Shown: piece by piece, positions 1-9,144 of the stretch
Numbering within the stretch: the first letter of the stretch is position 1
Layout of the letters: every line of letters begins with the position of its first letter
Source of the DNA: Komagataeibacter swingsii
GTDB taxonomy: Bacteria > Pseudomonadota > Alphaproteobacteria > Acetobacterales > Acetobacteraceae
Reading direction: 5' to 3'
NCBI RefSeq assembly: GCF_003207895.1
Contig: NZ_NKUB01000001.1
Location: forward strand, 62,001-126,000
DNA: 64,000 nt
The notes under the pieces: generated by a model
Seen by the model: only the letters and a program-made list of their open reading frames with translations
Told to the model about the DNA's origin: nothing
Database searches by the model: none
Made by a program: the position numbers and the translations under genes

Positions 1-1002
1 TTCCTTGTACGTGGTCGAACCCATGCAGCGCAGCGTGCCGGCGGCCAGGGCGGGCTTGAGCAGGTTGGACGCATCCATCGCCCCGCCCGATGTCGCCCCC
101 GCGCCGATCACCGTATGGATTTCGTCAATGAACAGGATGGAGCCGGGATTGTTGTCCAGTTCGGTCACGACCGCCTTCAGCCGTTCCTCGAAATCGCCAC
201 GGTAGCGGGTGCCCGCCAGCAGCGCGCCCATGTCCAGCGAATAGATCGTGGAATTGAGCAGCACTTCGGGCACGTCGCCTTCGACAATGCGCTTGGCCAG
301 CCCTTCGGCGATGGCGGTCTTGCCCACGCCGGGGTCGCCCACGTATAGCGGGTTGTTCTTGGTGCGGCGGCACAGGATCTGGATCGTGCGCTCGATTTCG
401 GAGTCGCGGCCGATCAGCGGGTCAACCTTGCCTTCCTGCGCCTTCTCGTTGAGGTTGGTGCAGTAAGTGGACAGCGCATCCTGGCTTTTCTGCCCGGTCT
501 TGCCCCGTTCCTCGCTTTCATTCCCTTCGGGCGCGCTGCCGGCGACGGGCCGGCGCGTGGAGCGGTCGGGTGCCTTGGCGATTCCGTGGGAGATGAAGTT
601 GACTGCGTCCAACCGTGTCATGTCCTGCAACTGCAGGAAATAGACAGCGTGGCTTTCGCGTTCGGCAAACAGGGCGACCAGCACGTTCGCCCCCGTCACC
701 TCGTCGCGGCCGGTGGACTGCACATGGATGGCGGCGCGCTGGATCACGCGCTGGAAGGCCGCGGTCGGCTTGGGGTCAACGGTACGGTCGGCGGCAAGCC
801 CCGCGAGATCCTTGTCAAGGAAGTCGGTCAGGTCGGTGCGCAGCTTGGTCAGGTCAACCCCGCAGGCGCGGAACACCGTCACGGCATCCGGGTCATCGAT
901 CAGGGCGAGCAGGAGGTGTTCAAGCGTTGCGTATTCGTGCCGGCGGTCGCCGGCCAGTGTCAGCGCACGGTGAAGCGTCTGTTCAAGATTACGTGACAAC
1001 AT
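1..1002 (-). CDS. clpA: ATP-dependent Clp protease ATP-binding subunit ClpA (partial, C-terminus beyond window)
   Basis: AAA+ unfoldase that feeds substrates to ClpP in the cytoplasm; with ClpS it degrades N-degron proteins. The first 334 codons are present; the rest lies beyond the left edge. The N-terminal Clp_N repeat (about residues 1-140) begins [14 protein letters not shown] and contains [12 protein letters not shown], as in ClpA. The first AAA+ domain shows Walker [10 protein letters not shown] near residue 220 and Walker B ILFIDEIH further on. The ATG at 1002 is preceded by AGGAG, which supports this start. It lies 162 nt downstream of clpS on the same strand, the usual clpS-clpA order. 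The linker around residues 165-195 is charged and variable. Family assignment is secure; ClpB is unlikely because of the N-domain sequence and the clpS neighbour. Confidence 0.95.
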   Translation of the reverse strand, partial: MLSRNLEQTLHRALTLAGDRRHEYATLEHLLLALIDDPDAVTVFRACGVDLTKLRTDLTDFLDKDLAGLAADRTVDPKPTAAFQRVIQRAAIHVQSTGRDEVTGANVLVALFAERESHAVYFLQLQDMTRLDAVNFISHGIAKAPDRSTRRPVAGSAPEGNESEERGKTGQKSQDALSTYCTNLNEKAQEGKVDPLIGRDSEIERTIQILCRRTKNNPLYVGDPGVGKTAIAEGLAKRIVEGDVPEVLLNSTIYSLDMGALLAGTRYRGDFEERLKAVVTELDNNPGSILFIDEIHTVIGAGATSGGAMDASNLLKPALAAGTLRCMGSTTYKE

Positions 1003-1164
1003 GCCGAGACGCTCCTTTTCCAAGAGGGGCCACCCAGGCCCCGGAGATCATAACCGGTAAGTCGGGACAATCCTCGCCCCGTTGCAGTGGAAATGCCAGC
1101 ACAAAATGCCATGGAACGCGATCCGATCGCGACGGGGCCGGTAAGATGCGCTTGTCCGTAGGGG

Positions 1165-1608
1165 TCAGTCCTTCTCGATGGTGCATTGCAGCGGGTGCTG
1201 GTTCTGGCGCGCCAGGTCCATCACCTGTGTTACTTTGGTTTCCGCAACCTCATACGTAAAGACCCCGCACACGCCGACGCCACGTTTGTGAACGTGCAGC
1301 ATGATGTCCGTCGCCTCCTCGCGGTTTTTCTGGAAAAAGCGTTCCAGCACATGCACCACGAATTCCATCGGGGTATAATCGTCGTTCAGCATCAGCACTT
1401 TGTACATTGCCGGCTTGCGGGTCTGCGGGCGGGTGCGGATGACGACGTCGATCATGCCGTCATCATTGCCGGGCGGGGAATCCTGCCCGCCGTTGCGGCG
1501 TGGCGGCGTGTTGCCACCATGTCCGTGCGGGTACGCACCGCCCATTTCGGGCGACGGCACGGGGCGGGGCAGGGAAGGGCGAGCAATAGCAGGCATGACA
1601 GGTACCAT
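1165..1608 (-). CDS. clpS: ATP-dependent Clp protease adaptor ClpS
   Basis: Adaptor that binds N-terminal Leu/Phe/Tyr/Trp residues and hands the protein to ClpA. The ClpS fold covers roughly residues 65-147: [20 protein letters not shown] is the canonical start, with the N-degron pocket residues in NDDYTPM, followed by [19 protein letters not shown]. The product is 147 aa. The first 50 residues are Pro/Gly/His-rich and low in complexity, longer than in most ClpS proteins. No good Shine-Dalgarno site precedes the ATG at 1608, and in-frame ATGs at 1596 and 1455 are possible alternatives, so the start is uncertain. It lies directly upstream of clpA. Confidence 0.93.
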   Translation of the reverse strand: MVPVMPAIARPSLPRPVPSPEMGGAYPHGHGGNTPPRRNGGQDSPPGNDDGMIDVVIRTRPQTRKPAMYKVLMLNDDYTPMEFVVHVLERFFQKNREEATDIMLHVHKRGVGVCGVFTYEVAETKVTQVMDLARQNQHPLQCTIEKD

Positions 1609-1857
1609 ATTGGAACTTTGCCGTCAGTTGGAAGGGGTGGCGCGCCATGGACGCAAGGATTTTTTTTACACACCCGGCCCCGGGCCTTCCGGCCGCCACA
1701 TTTGGCGGGCATGGAAATACGCTCTGGACGAATAGAAAACCTTTCTTTTAGAATGGTTGCAGCCAAGCAACCCATGAATGGATGGAGGGGCGGCGGGTAA
1801 TGCCCGCGTGCTCGCAAGCCGTATGATTGTCATCGCGCGCGCAGGTTTCACCATTCC

Positions 1858-2997
1858 ATGAGCCGTATCCCCATGACCCGTCTTTCCCGCCTGAAGGTTA
1901 CCGCGACCGTCGGGCTGTGTGTCGGCCTTGGCGGCATGCAGGCCGCCCGTGCCCAGTATGTTGGGCAGGTCAGCGCCATCGTGCTGGACGCCCGCACGGG
2001 GACCGTCCTGTCGGAACAGGACCCGGACCTGCGGCGTTATCCCGCCAGCCTGACAAAACTTATGACGCTGTACCTGGCTTTCAAGGCCGTGCGCACGGGT
2101 CAGGTCACGCTGGACCAGCCCATGCCGGTGTCGGTCCATGCCGCGTCCATGGAACCGTCCAAGCTGGGGCTGCGGCCCGGCAGCACCCTGACGGTGGAAC
2201 AGGCGGTGCTGGCGCTGGTCACCAAATCCGCCAACGACGCCGCCTGCGCGCTGGGTGAATTCCTGGGTGGCGGGGATGAAACCCGCTTCGCCGCGATGAT
2301 GACGCGTGAGGCGGGCCGGCTGGGCATGTACGACACCGTGTTCCGCAATGCGTCCGGCCTGCCGAATCCGGAACAGATGACATCGGCGCGCGACCTTGCC
2401 GTGCTGGCGCGTCACCTGATCGTGGATTACGGCGAGTACTACCATTATTTCGCGGTGCCCGGATTCTATTTCCATGGGCATGAAGTGCCCAACCATGACC
2501 CGATGCTGGGCGCCTATCCCGGTGCCGACGGGCTGAAGACCGGCTACACCGCCGTGGCGGGCCATAACCTCGTCACCTCCGCCGTGCGCGATAACGTGCG
2601 CCTGATCGGCGTGGTGATGGGGGCGAAATCCAATAACCGCCGCAACGCCACCATGGCGGCCCTGCTGGATAACGGGTTCGAGGCAAAGGGTGTCGCCCCT
2701 GTCGCCCCCGTTGCCCGTCCTGCAATGCGTCCGCTGCTGCTGGCGCGTGCCGGCGGGGGGGGCGTGGCGGGGCGGCATGGCGCGCACGGCGTGCGCCTGG
2801 CTTCCATGCGGCTCAACCCCGTGCAGCCTGACGAAGTGGCCGATGCCTCCGCGATTCCCGCGTCCTATACCCGCCTTCGCCGGGGGCATGGCACGGTCAC
2901 GCATATCCATCCCGCCGTCGTGCATGCCCGTGTGCATCTGGTGGGCATGGGGCATGTCGCCCATGCCACGCATGCCCATGCGAAGGCGCGAAGCTGA
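1858..2997 (+). CDS. D-alanyl-D-alanine carboxypeptidase (S11 family) with His-rich C-terminal tail
   Basis: Periplasmic penicillin-binding protein that trims the terminal D-Ala of peptidoglycan stem peptides. A signal peptide (about residues 1-32, ending QAARA before QYVGQ) leads into the S11 domain. The catalytic motifs are S64-L-T-K67, S124-A-N126 and K227-T-G229. At 379 aa it resembles the PBP5/6 family in the catalytic part, but I see no PBP5-type C-terminal beta domain or amphipathic anchor. From about residue 280 the protein is Ala/Gly/Arg-rich, and the last 38 residues hold nine histidines. Start alternatives are 1858 and an ATG at 1873; neither has a strong ribosome site. It is transcribed alone, divergently from clpS. 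Confidence 0.9.
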   Translation: MSRIPMTRLSRLKVTATVGLCVGLGGMQAARAQYVGQVSAIVLDARTGTVLSEQDPDLRRYPASLTKLMTLYLAFKAVRTGQVTLDQPMPVSVHAASMEPSKLGLRPGSTLTVEQAVLALVTKSANDAACALGEFLGGGDETRFAAMMTREAGRLGMYDTVFRNASGLPNPEQMTSARDLAVLARHLIVDYGEYYHYFAVPGFYFHGHEVPNHDPMLGAYPGADGLKTGYTAVAGHNLVTSAVRDNVRLIGVVMGAKSNNRRNATMAALLDNGFEAKGVAPVAPVARPAMRPLLLARAGGGGVAGRHGAHGVRLASMRLNPVQPDEVADASAIPASYTRLRRGHGTVTHIHPAVVHARVHLVGMGHVAHATHAHAKARS

Positions 2998-3136
2998 CAG
3001 CGCGTTCCGGGCGCTGTATAGAAGGCATCACATCATCCATCCGGCGCGGCTGGCATGCGGGCCGGGCGTGTTCCTGTTGTCCCTTTCATGACTGCGGGCG
3101 GGTGGTCATGTGACGAACACAGGAAAGGATAACGCC

Positions 3137-3943
3137 ATGGAAGGCGATATGCGCGGCGGCGGGGTGCAGATCCACTCCCCCGAGGATTTTGCCGGAATGC
3201 GTGCCGCAGGCCAGCTTGCCGCACGGACGCTGGACATGATCACGCCGCATGTGCGCGCCGGGGTCACCACGGGCGCGCTGGACAGGCTGATCCATGATTT
3301 CATGATCGCCAATGGCGCGGTGCCGGCGACGCTGGGTTACCGCGGGTACCCGGCCTCCAGCTGCATCTCGATCAACCATGTCGTCTGCCATGGTATTCCC
3401 GGTGATCGGGAACTGAAGGATGGTGACATCTTGAATATCGATGTGACCGTTATCCTGGATGGCTGGTTTGGCGATACCAGCCGCATGTACACGGTCGGCA
3501 AGGTACCCATCAAGGCGCAGAAGCTGATCGAGGCGACGTACGAATCCCTCATGCTGTCCATTGACGCGGTGCGTCCGGGTGCGACGCTGGGTGATATCGG
3601 GCATGTCATCCAGACCTATGCCGAAGCGCGCCGTTTTTCGGTCGTGCAGGATTTCTGTGGCCATGGAATCGGGCGCACCTTCCACGCCCCGCCAAACGTG
3701 CTGCATTACGGCCGCCCGGGCGAGGGGCTGGTCCTGCGGCCGGGCATGTTCTTCACCATCGAGCCGATGCTGAACGCCGGGCGTCCGGATGTGAAGATAC
3801 TGGAAGACGGATGGACCGCCGTCACGCGCGACCGTTCCCTGTCGGCCCAGTTCGAGCATATGCTGGGCGTGACCGAGGACGGGTGCGAGGTCTTTACCCT
3901 GTCGCCCGCTGGCTATACCTGCCCGCCCTATCCGGTTGCGTGA
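3137..3943 (+). CDS. map: type I methionine aminopeptidase
   Basis: Removes the initiator methionine from nascent proteins in the cytoplasm. All five metal ligands of the family are visible: D102 (NIDVT), D113 (FGDTS), H176 (CGHGIG), E209 (TIEPM) and E240 (QFEHM), plus the substrate histidine H85 in CHGIP. The length is 268 aa. I chose ATG 3137 because AGGAAAGG sits just upstream; an in-frame GTG at 3110 would add nine residues and has no ribosome site. There is no SEC-C or zinc extension at the N-terminus, so it is the short bacterial type Ia enzyme. A double-hairpin repeat follows the stop codon. Confidence 0.95.
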   Translation: MEGDMRGGGVQIHSPEDFAGMRAAGQLAARTLDMITPHVRAGVTTGALDRLIHDFMIANGAVPATLGYRGYPASSCISINHVVCHGIPGDRELKDGDILNIDVTVILDGWFGDTSRMYTVGKVPIKAQKLIEATYESLMLSIDAVRPGATLGDIGHVIQTYAEARRFSVVQDFCGHGIGRTFHAPPNVLHYGRPGEGLVLRPGMFFTIEPMLNAGRPDVKILEDGWTAVTRDRSLSAQFEHMLGVTEDGCEVFTLSPAGYTCPPYPVA

Positions 3944-3978
3944 AAGGTCCTTTGGGAACAGGTTCTTGATAAGGATAT

Positions 3979-4070
3979 AAAGTTTACGGGTGCCGCCTTT
4001 TTTACAAAAGGTGGCGTTCTTCCGAAGTTTTTTTGAAAAAAGCTTCAAAAGTTTCACCAGAAACTTTTTT
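3979..4070 (-). repeat. Intergenic double-hairpin repeat, copy 1
   Basis: Inverted copy of an element also found at 22301-22378 and 40701-40779. It contains a G+C hairpin (GCCGCCTTTT at 3992-4001 with AAAAGGTGGC at 4006-4015) and an A+T hairpin (GAAGTTTTTT from 4024 with AAAAAAGCTTC at 4036-4046, one bulge). Outer arms AAAGTTT and AAACTTT flank both. It lies between map and ggt, both on the plus strand. Read on the minus strand it starts with the same TTTCTGGTGAA-like block as the other copies. It may act as a terminator or as an RNA stability element; this is inference. Confidence 0.8.
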
Positions 4071-4172
4071 ATGATTGCAGGAGATGTCGCGGAGGCTGGT
4101 TTTTCAGTCAGCCCCCGCAGATTGGTTCCCATTGTGACATGCAAGGGAATGGAAACCAGCAACGGAGCCAAC

Positions 4173-5948
4173 ATGCCTTTTTCCCGTAATCTGCGGTACG
4201 GCGCGGTCCTTCTTGCCTGCCTTGTGACCGGCATGCCGGATGCCGGACGGGCCGCGGTTGCCGATCCGCTGGCCTTTGAAACCACCCGGACGGGACAGGC
4301 CGTGGGCCTTGCCCCCATGCCGGGGCAGCATGCGATGGTAGTCAGCGCGCAGGACCTTGCCGCCCACGTGGGGACGGACATCCTGGCGCGCGGCGGCAAT
4401 GCGGTGGATGCCGCCGTTGCCGTGGGGTACGCCATGGCCGTGGTCTATCCGGCGGCGGGGAATATCGGCGGTGGCGGCTTCATGACCCTGCGCACGCCGG
4501 ACGGGCATGTCACCTTTGTCGATTTCCGTGAACACGCACCGGATGCCGCGACCCCCACCATGTACCAGGATGCGTCGGGCCACGTCATCGCGGGGGCGTC
4601 CACCGCCGGCTGGCGGGCCGTGGCGGTGCCGGGCACCGTGGCGGGGATGGAGGCGGTGCATGGCCGCTGGGGCAGGCTGCCGCGTGCCGATGTCATGGCG
4701 CCAGCCATCGCCCTCGCGCGTGACGGGTTCATCCTGAAGCCGGGCGATGTTGCCCTGCTGCATACCGCGACCGCGGCCTTTGCGAAGGATCCGTACGCGC
4801 GCGCGATCTTCCTGCATCCCGATGGCACGCCGCTGGAAGCGGGTGAGCGGCTGGTGCAGGCCGATCTGGCCCGGACGCTGGAACGGATCGCGCGTGATGG
4901 CGCGCGGGCGTTCTATGATGGCCCGATTGCAAGGGAAATCGTCAAAAGCAGCCAGAAGGGCGGCGGTATCCTGTCGCGCAGCGATTTCACCCGTTACCAC
5001 ACGCGCATGATGGCCCCGCTGTCGTGCGACTATCGCGGCTATCATATCGACACCGCCCCGCCACCCAGTGGTGGCGGCGTCGCATTGTGCGAAATGCTCA
5101 ACATCCTGTCGGGCTACGACATGCATGCCCTTGGTCTGCATACGGCAGCCAGCGTGCAGCGCGAGGTCGAGGCCATGCGCCATGCCTATGCCGACCGGCA
5201 GGACCTGGGCGACCCGGCTTTCGTGACCAACCCGGTCGCCCACCTGACCGACCCGGCCTATGCGCGGCAGGTGCGTCAGTACCTGCCGCTCAACCACGCC
5301 GTGCCCTCCGCCAGTCTGCGTCCGGGTGAAGCAGGGGGCGAGAAGGAAGAGACCACCCACTATTCCATCGCGGATCAGGACGGCACCGCCGTTGCCGTGA
5401 CCTATACCCTGAACGGCTGGTTCGGGGCCGGGGTCGTGGCGGGCCGGACCGGCATCGTGATGAATGACGAGATGGATGATTTTTCCAGCCGTCCGGGTGA
5501 ACCCAACATGTTCGGCATCGTCGGCAGCACCGCCAATGCCATCGCACCGGGCAAGACGCCGCTTTCATCCATGGCGCCCACCATTGTCACACGCGACGGG
5601 CAGCCGGTCATGGTACTGGGCAGCCCCGGTGGTTCGCGCATTCCCACCATCATCCTGTCGGTGCTGACCGGCATGGTGGATTACGGGCTGGATGTGCAGC
5701 AGGCGGTTGACCTGCCGCGCATTCATGAACAGTGGCAGCCTGACGTGGTGCAGGTGGAACACGGCGCGCTGTCGCCCGCCGTGGCGCGCACCCTGACGCG
5801 GGAGGGATACCATATCGAGGAACACGCCCCATGGGGGCTGGCCGAAAGCATCCTGTCCGGTGGGCCGCGCATCGGGAAGGCCGGGCAGGCGCGTTATTAT
5901 GGCGGGGCGGACATGCGCCACCAGTCGGGTGCCGCCGTCGGCGAATAA
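4173..5948 (+). CDS. ggt: gamma-glutamyltransferase (gamma-glutamyltranspeptidase), secreted
   Basis: Periplasmic Ntn-hydrolase that cleaves gamma-glutamyl bonds of glutathione and transfers the glutamyl group. The 591-aa precursor has a signal peptide ending near AGRA and the family N-terminal motif ARGGNAVDAAVA. The autoprocessing site is visible as EETTHYSIAD, where the Thr before HYS becomes the N-terminal nucleophile of the small subunit. The oxyanion motif GSPGGSRIP follows, with a DLPRIHEQW-type segment near the end. I chose ATG 4173 because GGAG lies just upstream and the signal peptide starts there; ATG 4149 is in frame and would add eight residues. Farther upstream the frame runs into the repeat and is not coding. 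Confidence 0.94.
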   Translation: MPFSRNLRYGAVLLACLVTGMPDAGRAAVADPLAFETTRTGQAVGLAPMPGQHAMVVSAQDLAAHVGTDILARGGNAVDAAVAVGYAMAVVYPAAGNIGGGGFMTLRTPDGHVTFVDFREHAPDAATPTMYQDASGHVIAGASTAGWRAVAVPGTVAGMEAVHGRWGRLPRADVMAPAIALARDGFILKPGDVALLHTATAAFAKDPYARAIFLHPDGTPLEAGERLVQADLARTLERIARDGARAFYDGPIAREIVKSSQKGGGILSRSDFTRYHTRMMAPLSCDYRGYHIDTAPPPSGGGVALCEMLNILSGYDMHALGLHTAASVQREVEAMRHAYADRQDLGDPAFVTNPVAHLTDPAYARQVRQYLPLNHAVPSASLRPGEAGGEKEETTHYSIADQDGTAVAVTYTLNGWFGAGVVAGRTGIVMNDEMDDFSSRPGEPNMFGIVGSTANAIAPGKTPLSSMAPTIVTRDGQPVMVLGSPGGSRIPTIILSVLTGMVDYGLDVQQAVDLPRIHEQWQPDVVQVEHGALSPAVARTLTREGYHIEEHAPWGLAESILSGGPRIGKAGQARYYGGADMRHQSGAAVGE

Positions 5949-5980
5949 GGGGACGGGGCGCGATTTTTTCCAACGCCCCC

Positions 5981-6011
5981 TTGTGCATGGGGCGGGTGTA
6001 TGTGTTAGAAC
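5981..6011 (+). promoter_or_regulatory. Candidate promoter of the SRP RNA gene
   Basis: GTTAGAAC at 6004-6011 differs by one base from the alphaproteobacterial minus-10 consensus GCTANAWC. A weak minus-35, TTGTGCA, lies at 5981-5987. The 16-nt spacer is slightly longer than usual. Transcription would start near 6017, at the first paired bases of the SRP RNA. This is pattern matching only. Confidence 0.4.
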
Positions 6012-6012
6012 C

Positions 6013-6118
6013 CGCTCGGGAGATCGGTTGTAGACGGATACCTTGCTAACCTGGTCAGGTCCGGAAGGAAGCAGCCGTAGTGAGTTTCGTCCGGGTTATG
6101 GCCGGTCTTCCACCCGAA
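6013..6118 (+). ncRNA. ffs: Small signal recognition particle RNA (4.5S type)
   Basis: RNA core of the SRP; binds Ffh and helps target membrane proteins to the translocon. The universally conserved domain IV loop is present: GGTCAGGTCCGGAAGG at about 6052-6067, followed by AAGCAGCC. The 5' arm (CTCGGGAGATCGGT from 6015) pairs with the 3' arm (GCCGGTCTTCCACCCG to 6116) with a few mismatches, giving the usual single hairpin of about 100 nt. It has the short bacterial form without an Alu domain. It lies immediately upstream of dnaX. The exact ends are estimates from the pairing. Confidence 0.93.
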
Positions 6119-6179
6119 AGTTTCCGTGTCGCGATGGCGCATCAGGCGCACGCGCCACTTCTCCAGCCCGGATGCATCA

Positions 6180-8186
6180 ATGACCGTCCCGTCGGATCAG
6201 GATCGTTCCGAGGAGGCCGGGCTGCCTGCACCGCCCGCAGACGGCCCCGGACTTTTTGGTGACGCAGGGCCACCGCCCGCACCCGTAACACCGGATGCAG
6301 CCCCTGCGGCGCCCTATCGGGTACTGGCCCGCAAATACCGCCCCACGACCTTTGATGACCTGATCGGACAGGAAACGACCGTCCGTATCCTGCGCAATGC
6401 CTTCGCGCTGGGCCGGGTCGCGCATGCATTCATGCTGACCGGCGTGCGGGGGGTGGGCAAGACCACCACGGCGCGGATCATCGCCCGCGCCCTGAACTGC
6501 ACCGGGCCGGATGGCAAGGGCGGCCCCACGGCCGACCCGTGTGGCGTCTGCCCCAACTGCGTCGCCATCCTGGCGGACCGCCACCCCGACGTGCTGGAAA
6601 TGGACGCAGCCTCGCGCACCGGCGTCGATGACGTGCGCGAAATCATCGAGGCCACCCGATTCCGTCCCATGCAGGGGCGCATGAAGGTCTTCATCATCGA
6701 TGAGGTGCACATGCTCTCGCGCAATGCGTTCAACGCATTGCTCAAGACGCTGGAGGAACCACCCGCGCAGGTCACCTTCATTTTCGCCACCACCGAACTG
6801 CGCAAGGTGCCGGTCACCGTCCTGTCGCGCTGCCAGACATTTGCCCTGCGCCGGGTGCCGCAGGTGGAACTGGCCGCGCATTTCGACCGGGTGGCGCAGG
6901 CCGAACATGTCCGCTTTTCCCCCGATGCCCTGTCGCTGATCGCACGCGCGGCCGACGGGTCGGTGCGTGACGGGCTGTCGCTGCTGGACCAGGCCATTGC
7001 CCAGGGCACGCTGGATGGCGAAGGCGGCACGGATGCGGCCCCCATCGGGGTGGATCTTGTCGCCGGCATGCTGGGGCTGGCGGATCGCGGGCTGGTGTTC
7101 GACCTGCTGGATGCGGTGCTGGAGGGCAGGCCCGACCGGGCGCTGGCCATCACGGCGGATGTCTATGTGCGTGGCGGCGATCTGGGTGTGATGCTCGGCG
7201 ATGTGCTGGAACTGGTGCATACCGTGTCGCGCATCAAGGCGATTCCGGCGCTGCGCAATAATCCCGAACTGCCCGAAGCCGAGCGCGAGCGGGGCGCGGC
7301 CCTGGCCGAGCGCGTGCCCGTGCCGGTGCTGGGGCGGACATGGCAGATGCTGCTCAAGGGCCTGTCGGAAGTCGAACAGGCCCCGGATCGCAGGCAGGCG
7401 GCCGAAATGGTGCTGATCCGCCTGTGTTACGTGGCCGACCTGCCGCCGCCGGGCGACCTTGTGCGCAGGATGCTGGGACAGGATGCGCAGGCCGCCCCCC
7501 TGCGCGTGTCGGAACCGGCGGGGGATGGTGGTGGTGCGGCCACGCCAGCCGCCCCCGCGCCGCCCACCACCAGCGGGAACCCGAATGGTGGCGGTGGGGT
7601 CCGCATGGTGGCCAATGGCGGCATGCGGGTTGAAACCACGCCGCAACCGGCGCCCCGCACCGGAAAGGTGGCGGAAACCGCGCCCATGCCGGACCCCGTC
7701 GCCCCGCCGCGCACGTGGCGCGAGGCGGTGGCGTTCGTATCAGGCCGTGACGCCATGCTGCATGGCCACCTGCGCCATGCGACGCATCTGGTATCCTTTG
7801 CCCCGCCGCTGATCGAGATACGGATCGAGCGCAACAGCCTGCCCGGCCTTGCCCGGCGGCTGGAAACCGTGCTGCGCGAAGGCACCGGCGACCCCGCATG
7901 GCAGGTGCGCCTGTCGGAAGAGGAAGGGGAGGCGACCCTGGCCGAGCAGGGGGCCGAGATCATCCAGCTGCACCGGGCGGCGGCGCAGGCGCACCCGCTG
8001 GTGCAGGCGGCGATGCAGGTTTTCCCGACCGCCCGCCTGGGTGAGGTCACGGACCACGCGCTGGATGACTATGGCCTGCCACCCGAAGAAATGGCGGCCG
8101 GAAATCTGGCCCCGGATCTCGAATTCGCGCCTCTTGATGCCGATCTGGTAGAAGAGGACGATCTGGATTCAGATGATTTTGCCTGA
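6180..8186 (+). CDS. dnaX: DNA polymerase III subunit gamma/tau
   Basis: AAA+ clamp-loader subunit of the replicative polymerase. The core begins YRVLARKYRPTTFDDLIGQ. Walker A is GVRGVGKTTTARI, followed by a four-cysteine zinc module (CTGPDGKG...CGVCPNC), Walker B FIIDEVHML and the sensor/arginine finger segment VLSRCQTFALRR. A Pro/Gly-rich linker (about residues 435-520) joins the C-terminal tau domain. With ATG 6180 the product is 668 aa. An in-frame GTG at 6126, just after the SRP RNA, would add 18 residues; neither start has a clear ribosome site. I saw no obvious slippery heptamer for a short gamma form. It heads a dnaX-ybaB-recR cluster. Confidence 0.95.
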   Translation: MTVPSDQDRSEEAGLPAPPADGPGLFGDAGPPPAPVTPDAAPAAPYRVLARKYRPTTFDDLIGQETTVRILRNAFALGRVAHAFMLTGVRGVGKTTTARIIARALNCTGPDGKGGPTADPCGVCPNCVAILADRHPDVLEMDAASRTGVDDVREIIEATRFRPMQGRMKVFIIDEVHMLSRNAFNALLKTLEEPPAQVTFIFATTELRKVPVTVLSRCQTFALRRVPQVELAAHFDRVAQAEHVRFSPDALSLIARAADGSVRDGLSLLDQAIAQGTLDGEGGTDAAPIGVDLVAGMLGLADRGLVFDLLDAVLEGRPDRALAITADVYVRGGDLGVMLGDVLELVHTVSRIKAIPALRNNPELPEAERERGAALAERVPVPVLGRTWQMLLKGLSEVEQAPDRRQAAEMVLIRLCYVADLPPPGDLVRRMLGQDAQAAPLRVSEPAGDGGGAATPAAPAPPTTSGNPNGGGGVRMVANGGMRVETTPQPAPRTGKVAETAPMPDPVAPPRTWREAVAFVSGRDAMLHGHLRHATHLVSFAPPLIEIRIERNSLPGLARRLETVLREGTGDPAWQVRLSEEEGEATLAEQGAEIIQLHRAAAQAHPLVQAAMQVFPTARLGEVTDHALDDYGLPPEEMAAGNLAPDLEFAPLDADLVEEDDLDSDDFA

Positions 8187-8201
8187 GGAGAGCAACTGGA
8201 C

Positions 8202-8525
8202 ATGAAAAATCTTGCCGGCCTGATGAAGCAGGCCACACAGATGCAGGCCCGCATGGAAGAAATGCAGGCCAAGCTGGAAGACATGACGATCGAAGGCAGC
8301 GCGGGCGCTGGCATGGTGACCATCACCATGAACGGCAAGGGCGACATGAAGGCGATCCGCATCGACCCCAAGCTGGCTGACCCGGCCGAGATGGAAATGC
8401 TGCAGGACCTGATCCTTGCGGCCAGCGCCGATGCGCGCAAGAAGCTGGATGCGACGGCCAGTGAGGAAATGAAGAAGGTCACCGGCGGCCTGAGCCTGCC
8501 GGGCGGGATGAAATTCCCGTTCTGA
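8202..8525 (+). CDS. YbaB/EbfC family nucleoid-associated protein
   Basis: Small DNA-binding protein, 107 aa, of the YbaB/EbfC family, which forms dimers with tweezer-like helices. The protein opens [20 protein letters not shown] and then shows the family pattern [21 protein letters not shown], a central beta-hairpin, and a Met-rich C-terminus. It starts 15 nt after dnaX, with GAGGAGAG just upstream, and is followed by recR. This dnaX-ybaB-recR order is conserved in many bacteria and points to a role linked to replication or recombination, though the family's precise function is not settled. Confidence 0.95.
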   Translation: MKNLAGLMKQATQMQARMEEMQAKLEDMTIEGSAGAGMVTITMNGKGDMKAIRIDPKLADPAEMEMLQDLILAASADARKKLDATASEEMKKVTGGLSLPGGMKFPF

Positions 8526-8547
8526 TCCGTCATACCGGGGGACATGC

Positions 8548-9144
8548 ATGAGCGGCAGGGGCGAAATCGACCGGCTGGTGACCCTGTTGGGCCGCCTGCC
8601 GGGGCTGGGGCCGCGTTCGGCCCGGCGCGCGGCCCTTGCCCTGCTGCGCCAGCCCCATGCACGGATGCTGCCCCTGGCCGAAGCGATGGAACAGGCCGCG
8701 CGCGCGGTGCGCACCTGTTCGACCTGTGGCAACCTCGACACGACCGACCCGTGCGGCATCTGCGCCGATCCCGCGCGTGATGACGGACTGGTCTGCGTGG
8801 TGGAAAACGTGGGCGACCTGTGGGCGCTGGAACGCGCGGGCGTGCATCGTGGCGTGTACCAGGTTCTGGGCGGCACGCTGTCCGCCCTGTCGGGCATGGG
8901 GCCGGATGACCTGAACGTGCAGCCCCTGTTCGATCGCATCGCCGCAGGGGGCGTGCGCGAGGTCATCCTTGCGCTGGGCACCACGGTGGAAGGGGCGACC
9001 ACCATGCACTGGCTGCATGAACGCCTCGCCCGCTTTGATGTGCAGGTCAGCCGCGTGGGGCAGGGCGTGCCGGTGGGCGGCGCGCTGGACGTACTGGATG
9101 ACGGGACGCTGGCCGCCGCCATCATGGCGCGCAGGCCCGCGTGA
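8548..9144 (+). CDS. recR: Recombination mediator RecR
   Basis: Works with RecO (and RecF) to load RecA on SSB-coated gaps. At 198 aa it is of standard length. It has the helix-hairpin-helix GLGPRSARRAAL near the N-terminus, a four-cysteine zinc finger (CSTCGNLD...CGIC, about residues 56-72) and the Toprim segment starting VCVVENVGDLWALE. The C-terminal motif RVGQGVPVGGALDVLDDGTL is typical. I used ATG 8548; an ATG at 8544 is out of frame. Its end overlaps the next gene by four bases (GTGA), suggesting translational coupling. Confidence 0.96.
   Translation: MSGRGEIDRLVTLLGRLPGLGPRSARRAALALLRQPHARMLPLAEAMEQAARAVRTCSTCGNLDTTDPCGICADPARDDGLVCVVENVGDLWALERAGVHRGVYQVLGGTLSALSGMGPDDLNVQPLFDRIAAGGVREVILALGTTVEGATTMHWLHERLARFDVQVSRVGQGVPVGGALDVLDDGTLAAAIMARRPA

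Noticed and set aside
1666-2979. Long minus-strand frame opposite the D,D-carboxypeptidase
   Set aside because: The sense strand has SxxK, SxN and KTG motifs and a signal peptide; the minus frame shows no recognisable sequence.
3990-4172. N-terminal extension of gamma-glutamyltransferase from an upstream ATG
   Set aside because: It would translate the hairpin repeat into Phe/Lys-rich sequence and bury the signal peptide; ATG 4173 has a ribosome site and a proper signal sequence.
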